A stretch of DNA of 8,496 nt, taken from the NCBI GenBank assembly GCA_934623545.1, contig CAKTVN010000057.1, positions 1-8,496 on the forward strand, written 5' to 3'. Source of the DNA: an uncultured Oscillospiraceae bacterium (lineage in GTDB: Bacteria; Bacillota; Clostridia; Oscillospirales; Oscillospiraceae). Positions 1-5,720 of the stretch are shown piece after piece (the stretch's first letter is position 1; each line of letters starts with the position of its first letter). Position numbers and translations under genes: made by a program. The notes below the pieces were generated by a model, which did not search any database, was not told the origin of the DNA, and saw nothing but the letters and a program-made list of their open reading frames with translations.

Positions 1-120
1 GGGTTTCCGCATCGCACGATAAACTGTACGTGTCGCTATGTTAGTGCCCGTTGAATATTTGACGTATGAAATTCGGGGCGTTTCCGACCTTGCGTAGGGG
101 CGGACGACTCTGTCCGCCCG
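1..120 (+). repeat. Dispersed intergenic repeat, copy A (cut by left window edge)
   Basis: This stretch is clearly similar to the minus strand of 5207-5331. Shared blocks, in order, are GGGTTTCC, CGCACGATAAA, GTCGCT, GTTAG.GCCCGTTGAATATTT, GACGTATG, CCGACCTT and CGTAGGGG. It ends in a hairpin: GTAG at 94-97 is followed directly by an 8-bp stem (98-105 with 112-119, GGGCGGAC/GTCCGCCC) and a 6-base loop. The left part of the element presumably continues outside the window. No gene is visible in it. Confidence 0.8.
94..119 (+). repeat. REP-like hairpin headed by GTAG, copy A
   Basis: GTAG (94-97) directly precedes a perfect 8-bp stem beginning GGG and ending CCC, with loop GACTCT. The same GTAG-plus-GGG architecture occurs at 5171-5196 and, inverted, at 5207-5232, but the stem interiors differ (CGGAC here, CTGATG and TCGATG there). 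A GTAG tetranucleotide 5' of a short palindrome is the known signature of REP sequences mobilised by RAYT (TnpA-REP) transposases. Assigning this hairpin to that class is inference. Confidence 0.55.
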
Positions 121-232
121 ACCGAGCCGCAGAGTATTTTGACCACCTCGCCGGTCTATCCAAATCCGCATCTGCATCGCGTTTTTTGCTGATTTGAAAT
201 GTGCTTTACACAAACCAAACCCTGGGAATGAT
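121..232. other. Intergenic spacer with no recognised feature
   Basis: I see no credible reading frame, promoter or RNA here. A run of six T at 182-187 is not preceded by a convincing stem on either strand. Confidence 0.5.
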
Positions 233-262
233 CCAAGAAGGGGGCATCAGCCCTCTTCTTGG
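233..262. repeat. Inverted repeat / hairpin 1 of the cluster downstream of ftsK
   Basis: Bases 233-245 pair with 250-262 in a 13-bp stem with one G.T wobble (241/254) and a 4-base loop ATCA. On the plus strand it is followed by a weak T stretch (TCGTTTTA), on the minus strand by none. It could be a weak rightward terminator or simply a palindromic repeat. No plus-strand gene lies upstream within the window. Confidence 0.55.
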
Positions 263-278
263 TCGTTTTAAGGGGATT

Positions 279-308
279 CCAAAGGGGGAAATCGAAATCC
301 CCCTTTGG
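279..308. repeat. Inverted repeat / hairpin 2 of the cluster downstream of ftsK
   Basis: This is a perfect 11-bp stem (279-289 with 298-308, CCAAAGGGGGA and its complement) with loop AATCGAAA. The plus strand continues TATTCTTTCTTT, so it could act as a rightward terminator. No rightward gene ends nearby in the window, so it may instead be one unit of an intergenic palindrome cluster. Confidence 0.6.
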
Positions 309-333
309 TATTCTTTCTTTCGACCGTCAACGG

Positions 334-363
334 CGCTTTCTTTCTCATATGAGAAAGAAAGCG
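334..363. repeat. 30-base perfect palindrome
   Basis: Bases 334-348 are the exact reverse complement of 349-363, centred on CATATG. The sequence is pyrimidine-rich on one arm and purine-rich on the other (CTTTCTTTCTC / GAGAAAGAAAG). It resembles in style and length the 15-bp-stem hairpins at 4941-4974 and 5448-5483. No T run follows on either strand, so it is a poor terminator candidate. Confidence 0.75.
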
Positions 364-369
364 GGGTTG

Positions 370-397
370 AAAAACCTCCTGCGTCCTTCGGACGCAG
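370..397 (-). terminator. Candidate intrinsic terminator of the tepA-uppP-ftsK operon
   Basis: Read on the minus strand, 397-379 form a perfect 8-bp stem CTGCGTCC/GGACGCAG with loop GAA. This is followed by GAGG and then five T (374-370). It lies 32 bases beyond the ftsK stop codon. The gap of four bases before the T run and the shortness of that run make it imperfect, so termination is likely but not certain. Confidence 0.45.
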
Positions 398-403
398 TTG
401 CCT

Positions 404-420
404 CCGCGCCTGCGGCGCGG
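404..420. repeat. GC-rich hairpin just after the ftsK stop
   Basis: A 7-bp stem CCGCGCC (404-410) pairs with GGCGCGG (414-420) around loop TGC. It lies 8 bases past the ftsK stop and directly before the candidate terminator. With no T run it may protect the mRNA 3' end, or it may be part of the repeat cluster. Confidence 0.5.
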
Positions 421-428
421 CTTGTTCC

Positions 429-3173
429 CTACGGAATCTCTTCCTCTACCGCCTGATTGAACTCTTCAGCGGAGCCGTCCTTCATCCGCTCCCACTGCTC
501 GCGTGTGATGAGCATCTGGCGCGGCTTTGAGCCCTCGAACGGACCGACGATGCCCTTCTCCTCCAGCTCGTCCATGATGCGCGCGGCGCGGGCGTAGCCG
601 AGCTTCAGACGTCTTTGCAGCATGGAGACGGACGCTTGTCCGGTCTCGAGCAGGACCTCTACCGCCGCCGGCATCATCTCGTCGCCGCCGTCGCTCTCCG
701 CCTCCTCCACGGACGCCGCGGCGGACGCACTGCCGCCGCCCTTGCCGCTCTGCGCGGAGCGGCGCTCGATGTCCGCCTGAATCTCCTCGGAATACTGCGC
801 AGAGTCGTTTTTCTTCACGAAATCCACAACATTCTGGACCTCTGTGTCGGTGATGAAGCAGCCCTGCACACGCTTCGGCTTGCCCTGACCGAGCGGCGCG
901 TAGAGCATATCGCCCTTGCCGACGAGCTTTTCCGCGCCCGCCGTATCGAGGATGATGCGCGATTCCATCGCGGAGGCGACCGCGAATGCGATCCTCGACG
1001 GGATATTTGCCTTCATCAGACCTGTGATCACGTCTGCGGACGGTCTCTGCGTCGCGATCACCAGATGGATGCCCGCGGCACGTCCCATCTGCGCAACGCG
1101 GCAGATGGACTCTTCGACCTCCTTCGCCGCGACGAGCATCAGATCCGCGAGCTCATCGATCACGACGACGATCTGCGGCATTTTTTCAAACTCTTCCCCG
1201 CTCTCAGCGACCTTGTTGAACGAATCCAGATCGCGCACACCGGCGTCCGCCATCATGCGGTAGCGGCGCATCATTTCCGTCACCGCCCACTGAAGCGAGC
1301 CCGCCGCCTTCTTCGGGTCCGTCACGACCGGGATGAGCAGGTGCGGGATGCCGTTGTAAACGCCCAGCTCGACCATCTTCGGGTCGACCATGATGAGCTT
1401 GACCTCGTCCGGCTTTGCCTTGTACAGAAGCGAAATGATCAGCGAGTTCATGCACACGGACTTACCGGAGCCCGTCGTACCCGCGATCAGCATATGCGGG
1501 AGCTTTGCAATGTCGCCGATGATGCGGTTGCCGCCGATGTCCTTGCCGACAGCAAAGGAGATGCGGGACTTGCTCTTGCGGAACTCCGGCGAGTCGATCA
1601 CGTCGCGCGCCAGCACGACCGAGACCAGCCGGTTCGGCACCTCGATGCCGACCACCGAGATCTTGTCCGGGATCGCCGCGATGCGCACACCGGACGCGCC
1701 CAGCGACAGGGCGATGTCGTCGGCAAGGTTCGTGACCTTGGAGAGCTTGACGCCCCGGTTGAGCTCCAGCTCATAGCGCGTGACCGACGGTCCGCGCGTG
1801 ACGTTGATGATGTGCGCCTCGATGCCGAACGACTCGAGCGTATCGCTCAGACGCTCCGCATTCTGGCGCATTTCCTCCGTGCCGTCCACGGAGCTTCCGT
1901 CGCCGGAGCGCAGCAGCTCGACCGGCGGATACTGATACATGACCAGCTGTTCGCCCGTCACGATCTCCTGTGCGATCTTCGCCGCCTCCTCGCGCACCTC
2001 CGCCTTCTTGACCGGCTTGTCCTCCGGCAGCGGCGCGATGGGCGCAGCCGGCGCGGGCGCGGCGGCTGCCGCCGACGGCACGACGAGCGGCGGCGCGGAG
2101 ACCTCCGGTGCCGCTACGCGGTGGCTGTCCAGGATCAGCGGCGGGAACTGGTGCGGGAGCGCGCTCTCATCCGGAACCGCCTGCGGCGCGTCGGGGCGGG
2201 TCTCGCCATTGATCTGCACCAGCAATTCGTCAAAGCGCGCCTTGTGCGCGTTCAGCTCCTCCGCGTCCGGCTGCGGCAGCTTCTCCGGCGTCTGCACCGG
2301 CTCCTCCGGATCCTCCTGCTTCTGCCGCTCTGCCCGCTGCTTTTTCCGGCTCTCCGCCAGATAGCGGTCCGGAGAAATGATCTCCTTCTGCGCGCCGCCC
2401 GGCTCCTGCGCGCGCTCGCGCACCGGCATGGGCGGGTCGTCGATCGGCAGATCGAACTCAGAAGCGCGTGTGCGGCGGCGCTCGGTGCGTTCGATCTGCT
2501 TCTGCGCCACATGGTCGACGATCACCTTCGCCGGGTCCGGATGCTCCTTCTGCGGCTCGGCGTATTCGGCTCTCGGGCGCTCGCGGACGGCGGTGATGAT
2601 GCCGCCGAGCGTCATGTTGAGACACGTGATCAGCTCCATCACCAACGCGCACAGCAGCAGGATCACCGCGCCGATGCGGCTGATAACTGCGGCGAGCGCC
2701 TGCGCGAGCAAGCCTGCCAGCACACCGCCGGAGGTCCCGGCAATGCCGCCTTCCCACAGGTCCACAAAGATATCCGCAGTCCACTCCGCGCTGCTGCCCG
2801 CGAACAGATGCACCAGCGCGCCGATCGTCGCCGACAGCAGGAACGCGCACGTCACACGCAGCGCGACCGGTCTTCCGTCATGGAGCAGTAAGATCACAAA
2901 GCCCATCAAAAACGAAAACGGCAGTATGTAGAAGCCCGCGCCGATCAAGCCCTTGAACAGCGCCGACATCAGATTCAAAATGACCGCGTCCACCTGGAAG
3001 CAGCACAGGATCGTAAACACGCCCAGAAACAGGCAGACGAACGCGCCGACCTCGCGGCGGATGGGCTTGGCGGCATTTTTCCTGTTCTTTCCGCGGCTGC
3101 GCGCGCCGCCGGAGGACCGCTTGCCCGCAGACCTCGACGCAGCCGTATTCTTTTTACGTTTTTCCTCAGCCAT
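429..3173 (-). CDS. ftsK: FtsK/SpoIIIE-family DNA translocase
   Basis: This is a 914-residue membrane-anchored, ATP-driven double-stranded DNA pump that clears chromosomal DNA through the division or sporulation septum. A Lys/Arg-rich N-terminus (1-42) precedes about four membrane segments (roughly 43-65, 67-97, 103-126 and 146-194). A long low-complexity linker rich in Pro, Ala, Glu and Gln follows (about 195-430, with a Pro/Ala run near 362-384). The motor comes next: Walker A GTTGSGKS at 565-572, Walker B IVVVIDELADL at 668-678, and MGRAAGIHLVIATQRPS at 696-712. A C-terminal gamma winged-helix domain (about 831-897) reads DNA polarity. B. subtilis SpoIIIE has about 790 residues, and the excess here is mostly linker. 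The start is supported by TGAGG 7 bases upstream, which overlaps the uppP stop. Sequence alone does not separate a vegetative FtsK from a sporulation SpoIIIE role. Confidence 0.95.
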   Translation of the reverse strand: MAEEKRKKNTAASRSAGKRSSGGARSRGKNRKNAAKPIRREVGAFVCLFLGVFTILCCFQVDAVILNLMSALFKGLIGAGFYILPFSFLMGFVILLLHDGRPVALRVTCAFLLSATIGALVHLFAGSSAEWTADIFVDLWEGGIAGTSGGVLAGLLAQALAAVISRIGAVILLLCALVMELITCLNMTLGGIITAVRERPRAEYAEPQKEHPDPAKVIVDHVAQKQIERTERRRTRASEFDLPIDDPPMPVRERAQEPGGAQKEIISPDRYLAESRKKQRAERQKQEDPEEPVQTPEKLPQPDAEELNAHKARFDELLVQINGETRPDAPQAVPDESALPHQFPPLILDSHRVAAPEVSAPPLVVPSAAAAAPAPAAPIAPLPEDKPVKKAEVREEAAKIAQEIVTGEQLVMYQYPPVELLRSGDGSSVDGTEEMRQNAERLSDTLESFGIEAHIINVTRGPSVTRYELELNRGVKLSKVTNLADDIALSLGASGVRIAAIPDKISVVGIEVPNRLVSVVLARDVIDSPEFRKSKSRISFAVGKDIGGNRIIGDIAKLPHMLIAGTTGSGKSVCMNSLIISLLYKAKPDEVKLIMVDPKMVELGVYNGIPHLLIPVVTDPKKAAGSLQWAVTEMMRRYRMMADAGVRDLDSFNKVAESGEEFEKMPQIVVVIDELADLMLVAAKEVEESICRVAQMGRAAGIHLVIATQRPSADVITGLMKANIPSRIAFAVASAMESRIILDTAGAEKLVGKGDMLYAPLGQGKPKRVQGCFITDTEVQNVVDFVKKNDSAQYSEEIQADIERRSAQSGKGGGSASAAASVEEAESDGGDEMMPAAVEVLLETGQASVSMLQRRLKLGYARAARIMDELEEKGIVGPFEGSKPRQMLITREQWERMKDGSAEEFNQAVEEEIP

Positions 3174-3180
3174 ATTCTAA

Positions 3181-3185
3181 CCTCA
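3181..3185 (-). promoter_or_regulatory. ftsK ribosome binding site overlapping the uppP stop codon
   Basis: On the minus strand TGAGG (3185-3181) contains the uppP stop TGA (3185-3183) and serves as the Shine-Dalgarno, 7 bases before the ftsK ATG at 3173. The intergenic gap is only 9 bases, which suggests translational coupling of ftsK to uppP. Confidence 0.65.
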
Positions 3186-4013
3186 CGCCACAAGAGACAG
3201 GATCAGCGTTACCAGTCCCGCGCCCCAGCAATAATAAGCAAAGCTTCCGAAGCGGTTTTTCTGCACCAGGATCCGCAGGACGCTGATGGCAAAGAAGCCG
3301 GAAACGAACGCCGTCACAACGCCCACCAGATACATCGGCAGCAGCGAAAAATCAATTCCCGCCTGCACTGCGTCGATCAGGCTCAAAAGGTTCGCCCCGA
3401 GCACCGCCGGGATGGACAGCAGGAAGGAGAATTTCACCGCGAACGAGCGCTCAAACCCACAGAGCATCCCGACCGAGATCGTCGTTCCGGAGCGCGACAG
3501 CCCCGGCACCGTCGCGACTGCCTGCGCCAGCCCGACCGTCATGACCTCGCCGATGGTCGCATTGCGCTCGTTCTTGGTCCCGCGCCCCATGCGGTCGGAC
3601 GCGAACAGCAGCCCGCCCGTCGCCAGCAGCGCAAAGCCGATGAAGAAGGTGTTTTCATACAGGGACTCGATCGCGCTTTTCAGAAGCGCCGCCGCCACAA
3701 GCGGCAGCGTCGCGAGCACGAGGAACGAGATCATCCTGCGCTTCAGGCGGTCCGGCTTCTGCCCACGCGGAAGCTTTTTGAGATGGAGCATCGCAAAGCC
3801 CTCAGAAAACAGCCCCGCGATGTCCTTCCAGTAGGCGATGAACACCGCGCCCAGCGTCCCGAGATGCAGCAGCACATCGAAGAGCAGATGGTCCTCCATC
3901 GAGCCGATCCCCAGAAAATTCTGCAAGATCGCGAGATGCCCGGAGCTGGAGATCGGCAGAAATTCCGTCACTCCCTGCACCAGTCCCATTATGATCGCCT
4001 GCCAGTAGCTCAT
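3183..4013 (-). CDS. uppP: Undecaprenyl-diphosphatase UppP (BacA family)
   Basis: This is a 276-residue integral membrane phosphatase that converts undecaprenyl diphosphate to the monophosphate, recycling the lipid carrier for peptidoglycan and other wall polymers. Overproduction of family members gives bacitracin resistance. Both family motifs are present: QGVTEFLPISSSGHL at 13-27 (acidic residue Glu17, His26) and PGLSRSGTT at 170-178 (Arg174). Several hydrophobic helices span the rest, ending in a membrane helix at about 257-275. Length is normal for the family. I chose ATG at 4013 (MSYWQ) because GGGGGTG lies about 6 bases upstream and the family start aligns there. An in-frame GTG at 4055 has no ribosome binding site and would add 14 unconserved residues. 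It lies between tepA and ftsK in one operon. Confidence 0.95.
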   Translation of the reverse strand: MSYWQAIIMGLVQGVTEFLPISSSGHLAILQNFLGIGSMEDHLLFDVLLHLGTLGAVFIAYWKDIAGLFSEGFAMLHLKKLPRGQKPDRLKRRMISFLVLATLPLVAAALLKSAIESLYENTFFIGFALLATGGLLFASDRMGRGTKNERNATIGEVMTVGLAQAVATVPGLSRSGTTISVGMLCGFERSFAVKFSFLLSIPAVLGANLLSLIDAVQAGIDFSLLPMYLVGVVTAFVSGFFAISVLRILVQKNRFGSFAYYCWGAGLVTLILSLVA

Positions 4014-4047
4014 GGACACACCCCCAATGATCGTGATACCAGAATAT

Positions 4048-4056
4048 ATTATCACA
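4048..4056 (-). promoter_or_regulatory. Weak candidate internal promoter (extended -10) before uppP
   Basis: In the 78-base tepA-uppP gap the minus strand carries TGTGATAAT (4056-4048), an extended -10 match. The best -35 candidate, ATGGAA at 4070-4075, matches only three of six consensus positions. A start near 4041 would leave a leader of about 27 bases. It could provide tepA-independent expression of uppP and ftsK, but the evidence is a single short motif. Confidence 0.25.
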
Positions 4057-4091
4057 GATCACGGAATATTTCCATCCTTTTCGGCGGAAGA

Positions 4092-4787
4092 TCACTTTGC
4101 CTGCGCACGTTTTTTGCGCTGCGCGATCTGCCGGTGCAGACACTCCAACGCGTCGGACAGGCTCCCGAGCCGGTCCATCAGCCCGCAGGCGACCGCCTGC
4201 CGCCCGTAGACCACCGTTCCGACATCCGTCGCGATCTCGTCCGTCGCCATCATGAACTCCAGAAATTTCTCCTTCGTGATTTTGGAGCTTGCCGTCACAA
4301 AGTCGACGATCTGCTCCTGAATGCGCTGAAAATACTGATAGGTCTGCGGCGCGCCGACCACCAGCCCGGTCATGCGCACCGGATGCACCGTCATGCTCGC
4401 CGTCGGGACGATCAGGCACTTCTTTGCCGAGACCGCCAGCGGGATGCCGATGGAGTGCCCGCCGCCCAGCACGAGCGAGACCGTCGGCTTCTTCATCCCG
4501 GCGATCAGCTCCGCGATGGCGAGCCCCGCCTCGATGTCCCCGCCGACCGTGTTGAGCAGGAGCAGCAGACCGTCGATCTCCTCGCTCTCCTCCACCGCTG
4601 CGAGCAGCGGGATGACGTGCTCATATTTTGTGGTCTTGACGTTCTCCGGCAGCGTCTGGTGCCCCTCGATCTGCCCGATGATCGTCAGTGTGTAGATGTT
4701 TCCGCGGCTCGAGCGCGTCGTCGCCGCGCCCAGCTCCATCAGCTGCCGCTCCTGCTGCGTACCGTTCGGCTGCTTTTCTTCCGGCAT
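4092..4787 (-). CDS. tepA: ClpP-like serine protease of the TepA family
   Basis: This 231-residue cytosolic protein has the ClpP/crotonase fold. Its B. subtilis relative TepA (YmfB) is reported to help precursor proteins cross the membrane. The core LLLLLNTVGGDIEAGLAIAE (75-94) is the ClpP-type oxyanion segment. GGGHSIGIPLAVSAKK (108-123) places the likely nucleophile at Ser112. TVHPVRMTGLVVGAPQTYQY (133-152) carries the likely catalytic His135. An Asp in the segment ATDVGT (186-191) is a candidate third residue. The N-terminal 25 residues are polar and unconserved, with no signal peptide. Start ATG at 4787 has GGAGGG at 4794-4799, 6 bases upstream. It is the first gene of the tepA-uppP-ftsK operon; tepA next to spoIIIE is also seen in Bacillus. 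It differs from housekeeping ClpP in the HSIG nucleophile context, and its substrate is unknown. Confidence 0.9.
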   Translation of the reverse strand: MPEEKQPNGTQQERQLMELGAATTRSSRGNIYTLTIIGQIEGHQTLPENVKTTKYEHVIPLLAAVEESEEIDGLLLLLNTVGGDIEAGLAIAELIAGMKKPTVSLVLGGGHSIGIPLAVSAKKCLIVPTASMTVHPVRMTGLVVGAPQTYQYFQRIQEQIVDFVTASSKITKEKFLEFMMATDEIATDVGTVVYGRQAVACGLMDRLGSLSDALECLHRQIAQRKKRAQAK

Positions 4788-4885
4788 AGAGATCCCTCCG
4801 TAAAATCACATTTCGGGAAATAGTATTTGCCAAAAGAGAAAAAGAATCCATAAGTCTTTTGCATACTGCGTGCGCGGGCGCTTCT
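4788..4885 (-). promoter_or_regulatory. AT-rich leader/promoter region of the tepA operon
   Basis: This segment sits between the tepA ribosome binding site and the palindromic repeat block and must hold, or lie just downstream of, the operon promoter. The best -10 with a workable position is TACTAT (minus strand, 4825-4820), 17 bases after a poor -35 (GATTCT, 4848-4843). This would give a leader of about 25 bases. No strong promoter is visible, so transcription may instead begin inside the repeat arm. Confidence 0.25.
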
Positions 4886-4940
4886 GCGATCGCACCGCAG
4901 TGCCGCTTTTGCGGTGACGCCGCAACTGTGCCTCCGGCGG

Positions 4941-4974
4941 CACCATCTTTTCTCTCGCAAGAGAAAAGATGGTG
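4941..4974. repeat. 15-bp perfect hairpin in left arm
   Basis: Bases 4941-4955 pair perfectly with 4960-4974 around loop CGCA. The equivalent place in the inverted copy is occupied by a different hairpin (5448-5483) of the same stem length. No T run follows on either strand, so a terminator role is unlikely. Confidence 0.8.
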
Positions 4975-5070
4975 GAGAAAAGAGTGCTTGGGGACGCGAA
5001 ATAGCGCTGACGCGCAGAAAAGCATTTTGTTACATTGTGCGTATTACCGTTTCTCTTTCCGTAGTCCGAA

Positions 5071-5083
5071 CGCCCTTCGGGTG
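5071..5083. repeat. Small TTC-loop hairpin in left arm
   Basis: CGCCC (5071-5075) pairs with GGGTG (5079-5083) with one G.T wobble around loop TTC. The inverted copy at 5343-5355 has the fully paired version CGCCC/GGGCG. Confidence 0.5.
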
Positions 5084-5170
5084 ACGCGCCCAATTTTGTA
5101 TACGGGAATATCGCACCGCGGTAAATATTTGACGTATGGAAATCGGGAAATATTTGTCCTACTAAGGGTT

Positions 5171-5196
5171 GTAGGGGCTGATGCCCACATCAGCCC
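5171..5196 (+). repeat. REP-like hairpin headed by GTAG, copy B
   Basis: GTAG (5171-5174) directly precedes a perfect 9-bp stem GGGCTGATG (5175-5183) / CATCAGCCC (5188-5196) with loop CCCA. It forms an inverted pair with the hairpin at 5207-5228, an arrangement like that of BIMEs. Confidence 0.6.
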
Positions 5197-5206
5197 ATTG
5201 CACAGC

Positions 5207-5232
5207 GGGTCGATGTGGGCATCGACCCCTAC
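5207..5232 (-). repeat. REP-like hairpin headed by GTAG, copy C (inverted)
   Basis: On the minus strand GTAG (5232-5229) precedes a perfect 9-bp stem, GGGTCGATG / CATCGACCC (5228-5220 with 5215-5207), with loop CCCA. The stem interior differs from copy B at two adjacent positions, with both partners changed so that pairing is kept. Confidence 0.6.
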
Positions 5233-5342
5233 GAATCTCTTAAGGTCGGACGCGTTCCGATTTCCATACGTCAAATATTCAACGGGCGCTAACGGAGCGA
5301 CTACGCAATTTATCGTGCGCTCAGGAAACCCGATTCTACGGT

Positions 5343-5355
5343 CGCCCGAAGGGCG
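5343..5355. repeat. Small hairpin in right arm
   Basis: CGCCC (5343-5347) pairs with GGGCG (5351-5355) around GAA (TTC on the other strand). It is the counterpart of 5071-5083, with the wobble replaced by a Watson-Crick pair. Confidence 0.5.
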
Positions 5356-5447
5356 TTCCTTGACCACCGGGGTAACGACAACACGTACAATGGAACGATA
5401 TGCCTTTTCGCGCGTCAGCGCTATTTCGCGTCCTGCGCCTCTTTTTT

Positions 5448-5483
5448 GCATACTTTTTTCTGGCAAGACAGAAAAAAGCATGC
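5448..5483. repeat. 15-bp hairpin in right arm
   Basis: Bases 5448-5462 pair with 5469-5483 (one A.C mismatch at 5452/5479) around loop GCAAGA. It occupies the place of the 4941-4974 hairpin in the inverted copy but has a different stem sequence (CTTTTTTCTG rather than CTTTTCTCT-like), so pairing is conserved more than sequence. Confidence 0.75.
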
Positions 5484-5537
5484 CGCCGGAGGCACAGCTG
5501 CGGTGTCACCGCAATCACGGCACGGCGGTGCAATCGC

Positions 5538-5645
5538 AAAAGCCTTGAAGCCATGAGACACTATGAAACAAACGCCCTTTTCTCTGTCAGTGAAAACGCC
5601 CAAACCCGGGCGCAAATATTTTCCGCCTGCGCGCCGATTTCAGGA
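5538..5645. other. Spacer between repeat block and gcv promoter
   Basis: No gene is seen. A minor hairpin CGCCC/GGGCG (5597-5601 with 5608-5612) is followed by an AT-rich stretch and could be a weak terminator of spurious rightward transcription from the repeat block. Confidence 0.35.
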
Positions 5646-5674
5646 TTGACACGCGCCGCGCGGAGGATTATAGT
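5646..5674 (+). promoter_or_regulatory. Sigma-A-type promoter of the gcv operon
   Basis: TTGACA at 5646-5651 (perfect -35) and TATAGT at 5669-5674 (five of six for the -10) are separated by exactly 17 bases. Transcription should begin near 5681. This gives a leader of about 280 bases that contains the glycine riboswitch and terminator. Confidence 0.85.
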
Positions 5675-5720
5675 AAAGTCAAGCGGTGAGGCTTTCTGCC
5701 CGCGCCACAACTGAATCATG

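Larger units (their letters stand above)
4886..5172 (+). repeat. Composite intergenic repeat, copy B (left arm of giant palindrome)
   Basis: This arm aligns along its length with the reverse complement of 5231-5537. Exact matches include a 17-mer at 4926-4942 (5481-5497 inverted) and a 24-mer at 4992-5015 (5410-5433 inverted), plus a GAACGCCCTTCGGG block near 5068-5081. Near its end AATATTTGACGTATG (5124-5138) recurs at 54-68 and, inverted, at 5265-5279. Ordered landmarks are a GC-rich block, a 15-bp hairpin, the 24-mer, a TTC-loop hairpin and the GTAG hairpin. No protein-coding signal is convincing. Confidence 0.8.
5171..5232. repeat. Central palindrome between the two inverted repeat copies
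   Basis: The outer limits GTAGGGG (5171-5177) and CCCCTAC (5226-5232) are complementary, and the whole 62 bases fold as one long imperfect stem centred at 5201/5202 with only a few mismatches. Alternatively they fold as two separate 9-bp hairpins. Either fold could form in single-stranded DNA or RNA. Confidence 0.75.
5231..5537 (-). repeat. Composite intergenic repeat, copy C (right arm of giant palindrome)
   Basis: This is the inverted counterpart of 4886-5172 (see matched blocks there). Its inner part (5207-5331) is the closer match to the repeat at 1-120. It shares GGGTTTCC, CGCACGATAAA, GCCCGTTGAATATTT and CCGACCTT in the same order, whereas copy B has diverged across part of this interval. 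Its outer end (ATCGC near 5533-5537) lies about 110 bases before the gcv promoter. Confidence 0.8.

Noticed and set aside
178..188. T-run at 182-187 as an intrinsic terminator
   Set aside because: No stable stem immediately precedes it on the plus strand, and no rightward gene lies upstream in the window.
94..420. CRISPR array or attC-like site
   Set aside because: The hairpins are not identical direct repeats with regular spacers, and no cas or integrase gene is nearby.
615..2891. Long plus-strand open frame (758 codons) opposite ftsK
   Set aside because: Arg/His/Asp-rich composition with no recognisable domain. It is the antisense shadow of the clearly conserved ftsK gene, which GC-rich third positions keep open.
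4805..4833. TTGGCA-17-TGTGAT on the minus strand as the tepA promoter
   Set aside because: The start would fall near 4798, inside the tepA Shine-Dalgarno at 4794-4799, so the message could not be translated normally.
4859..5548. Open frames on both strands through the giant palindrome (plus 4859-5548, minus 5044-5481)
   Set aside because: Both translate the same inverted repeat, so they resemble each other (for example YLTYGNR near the centre). No start signals or known family; most likely spurious translations of the repeat.
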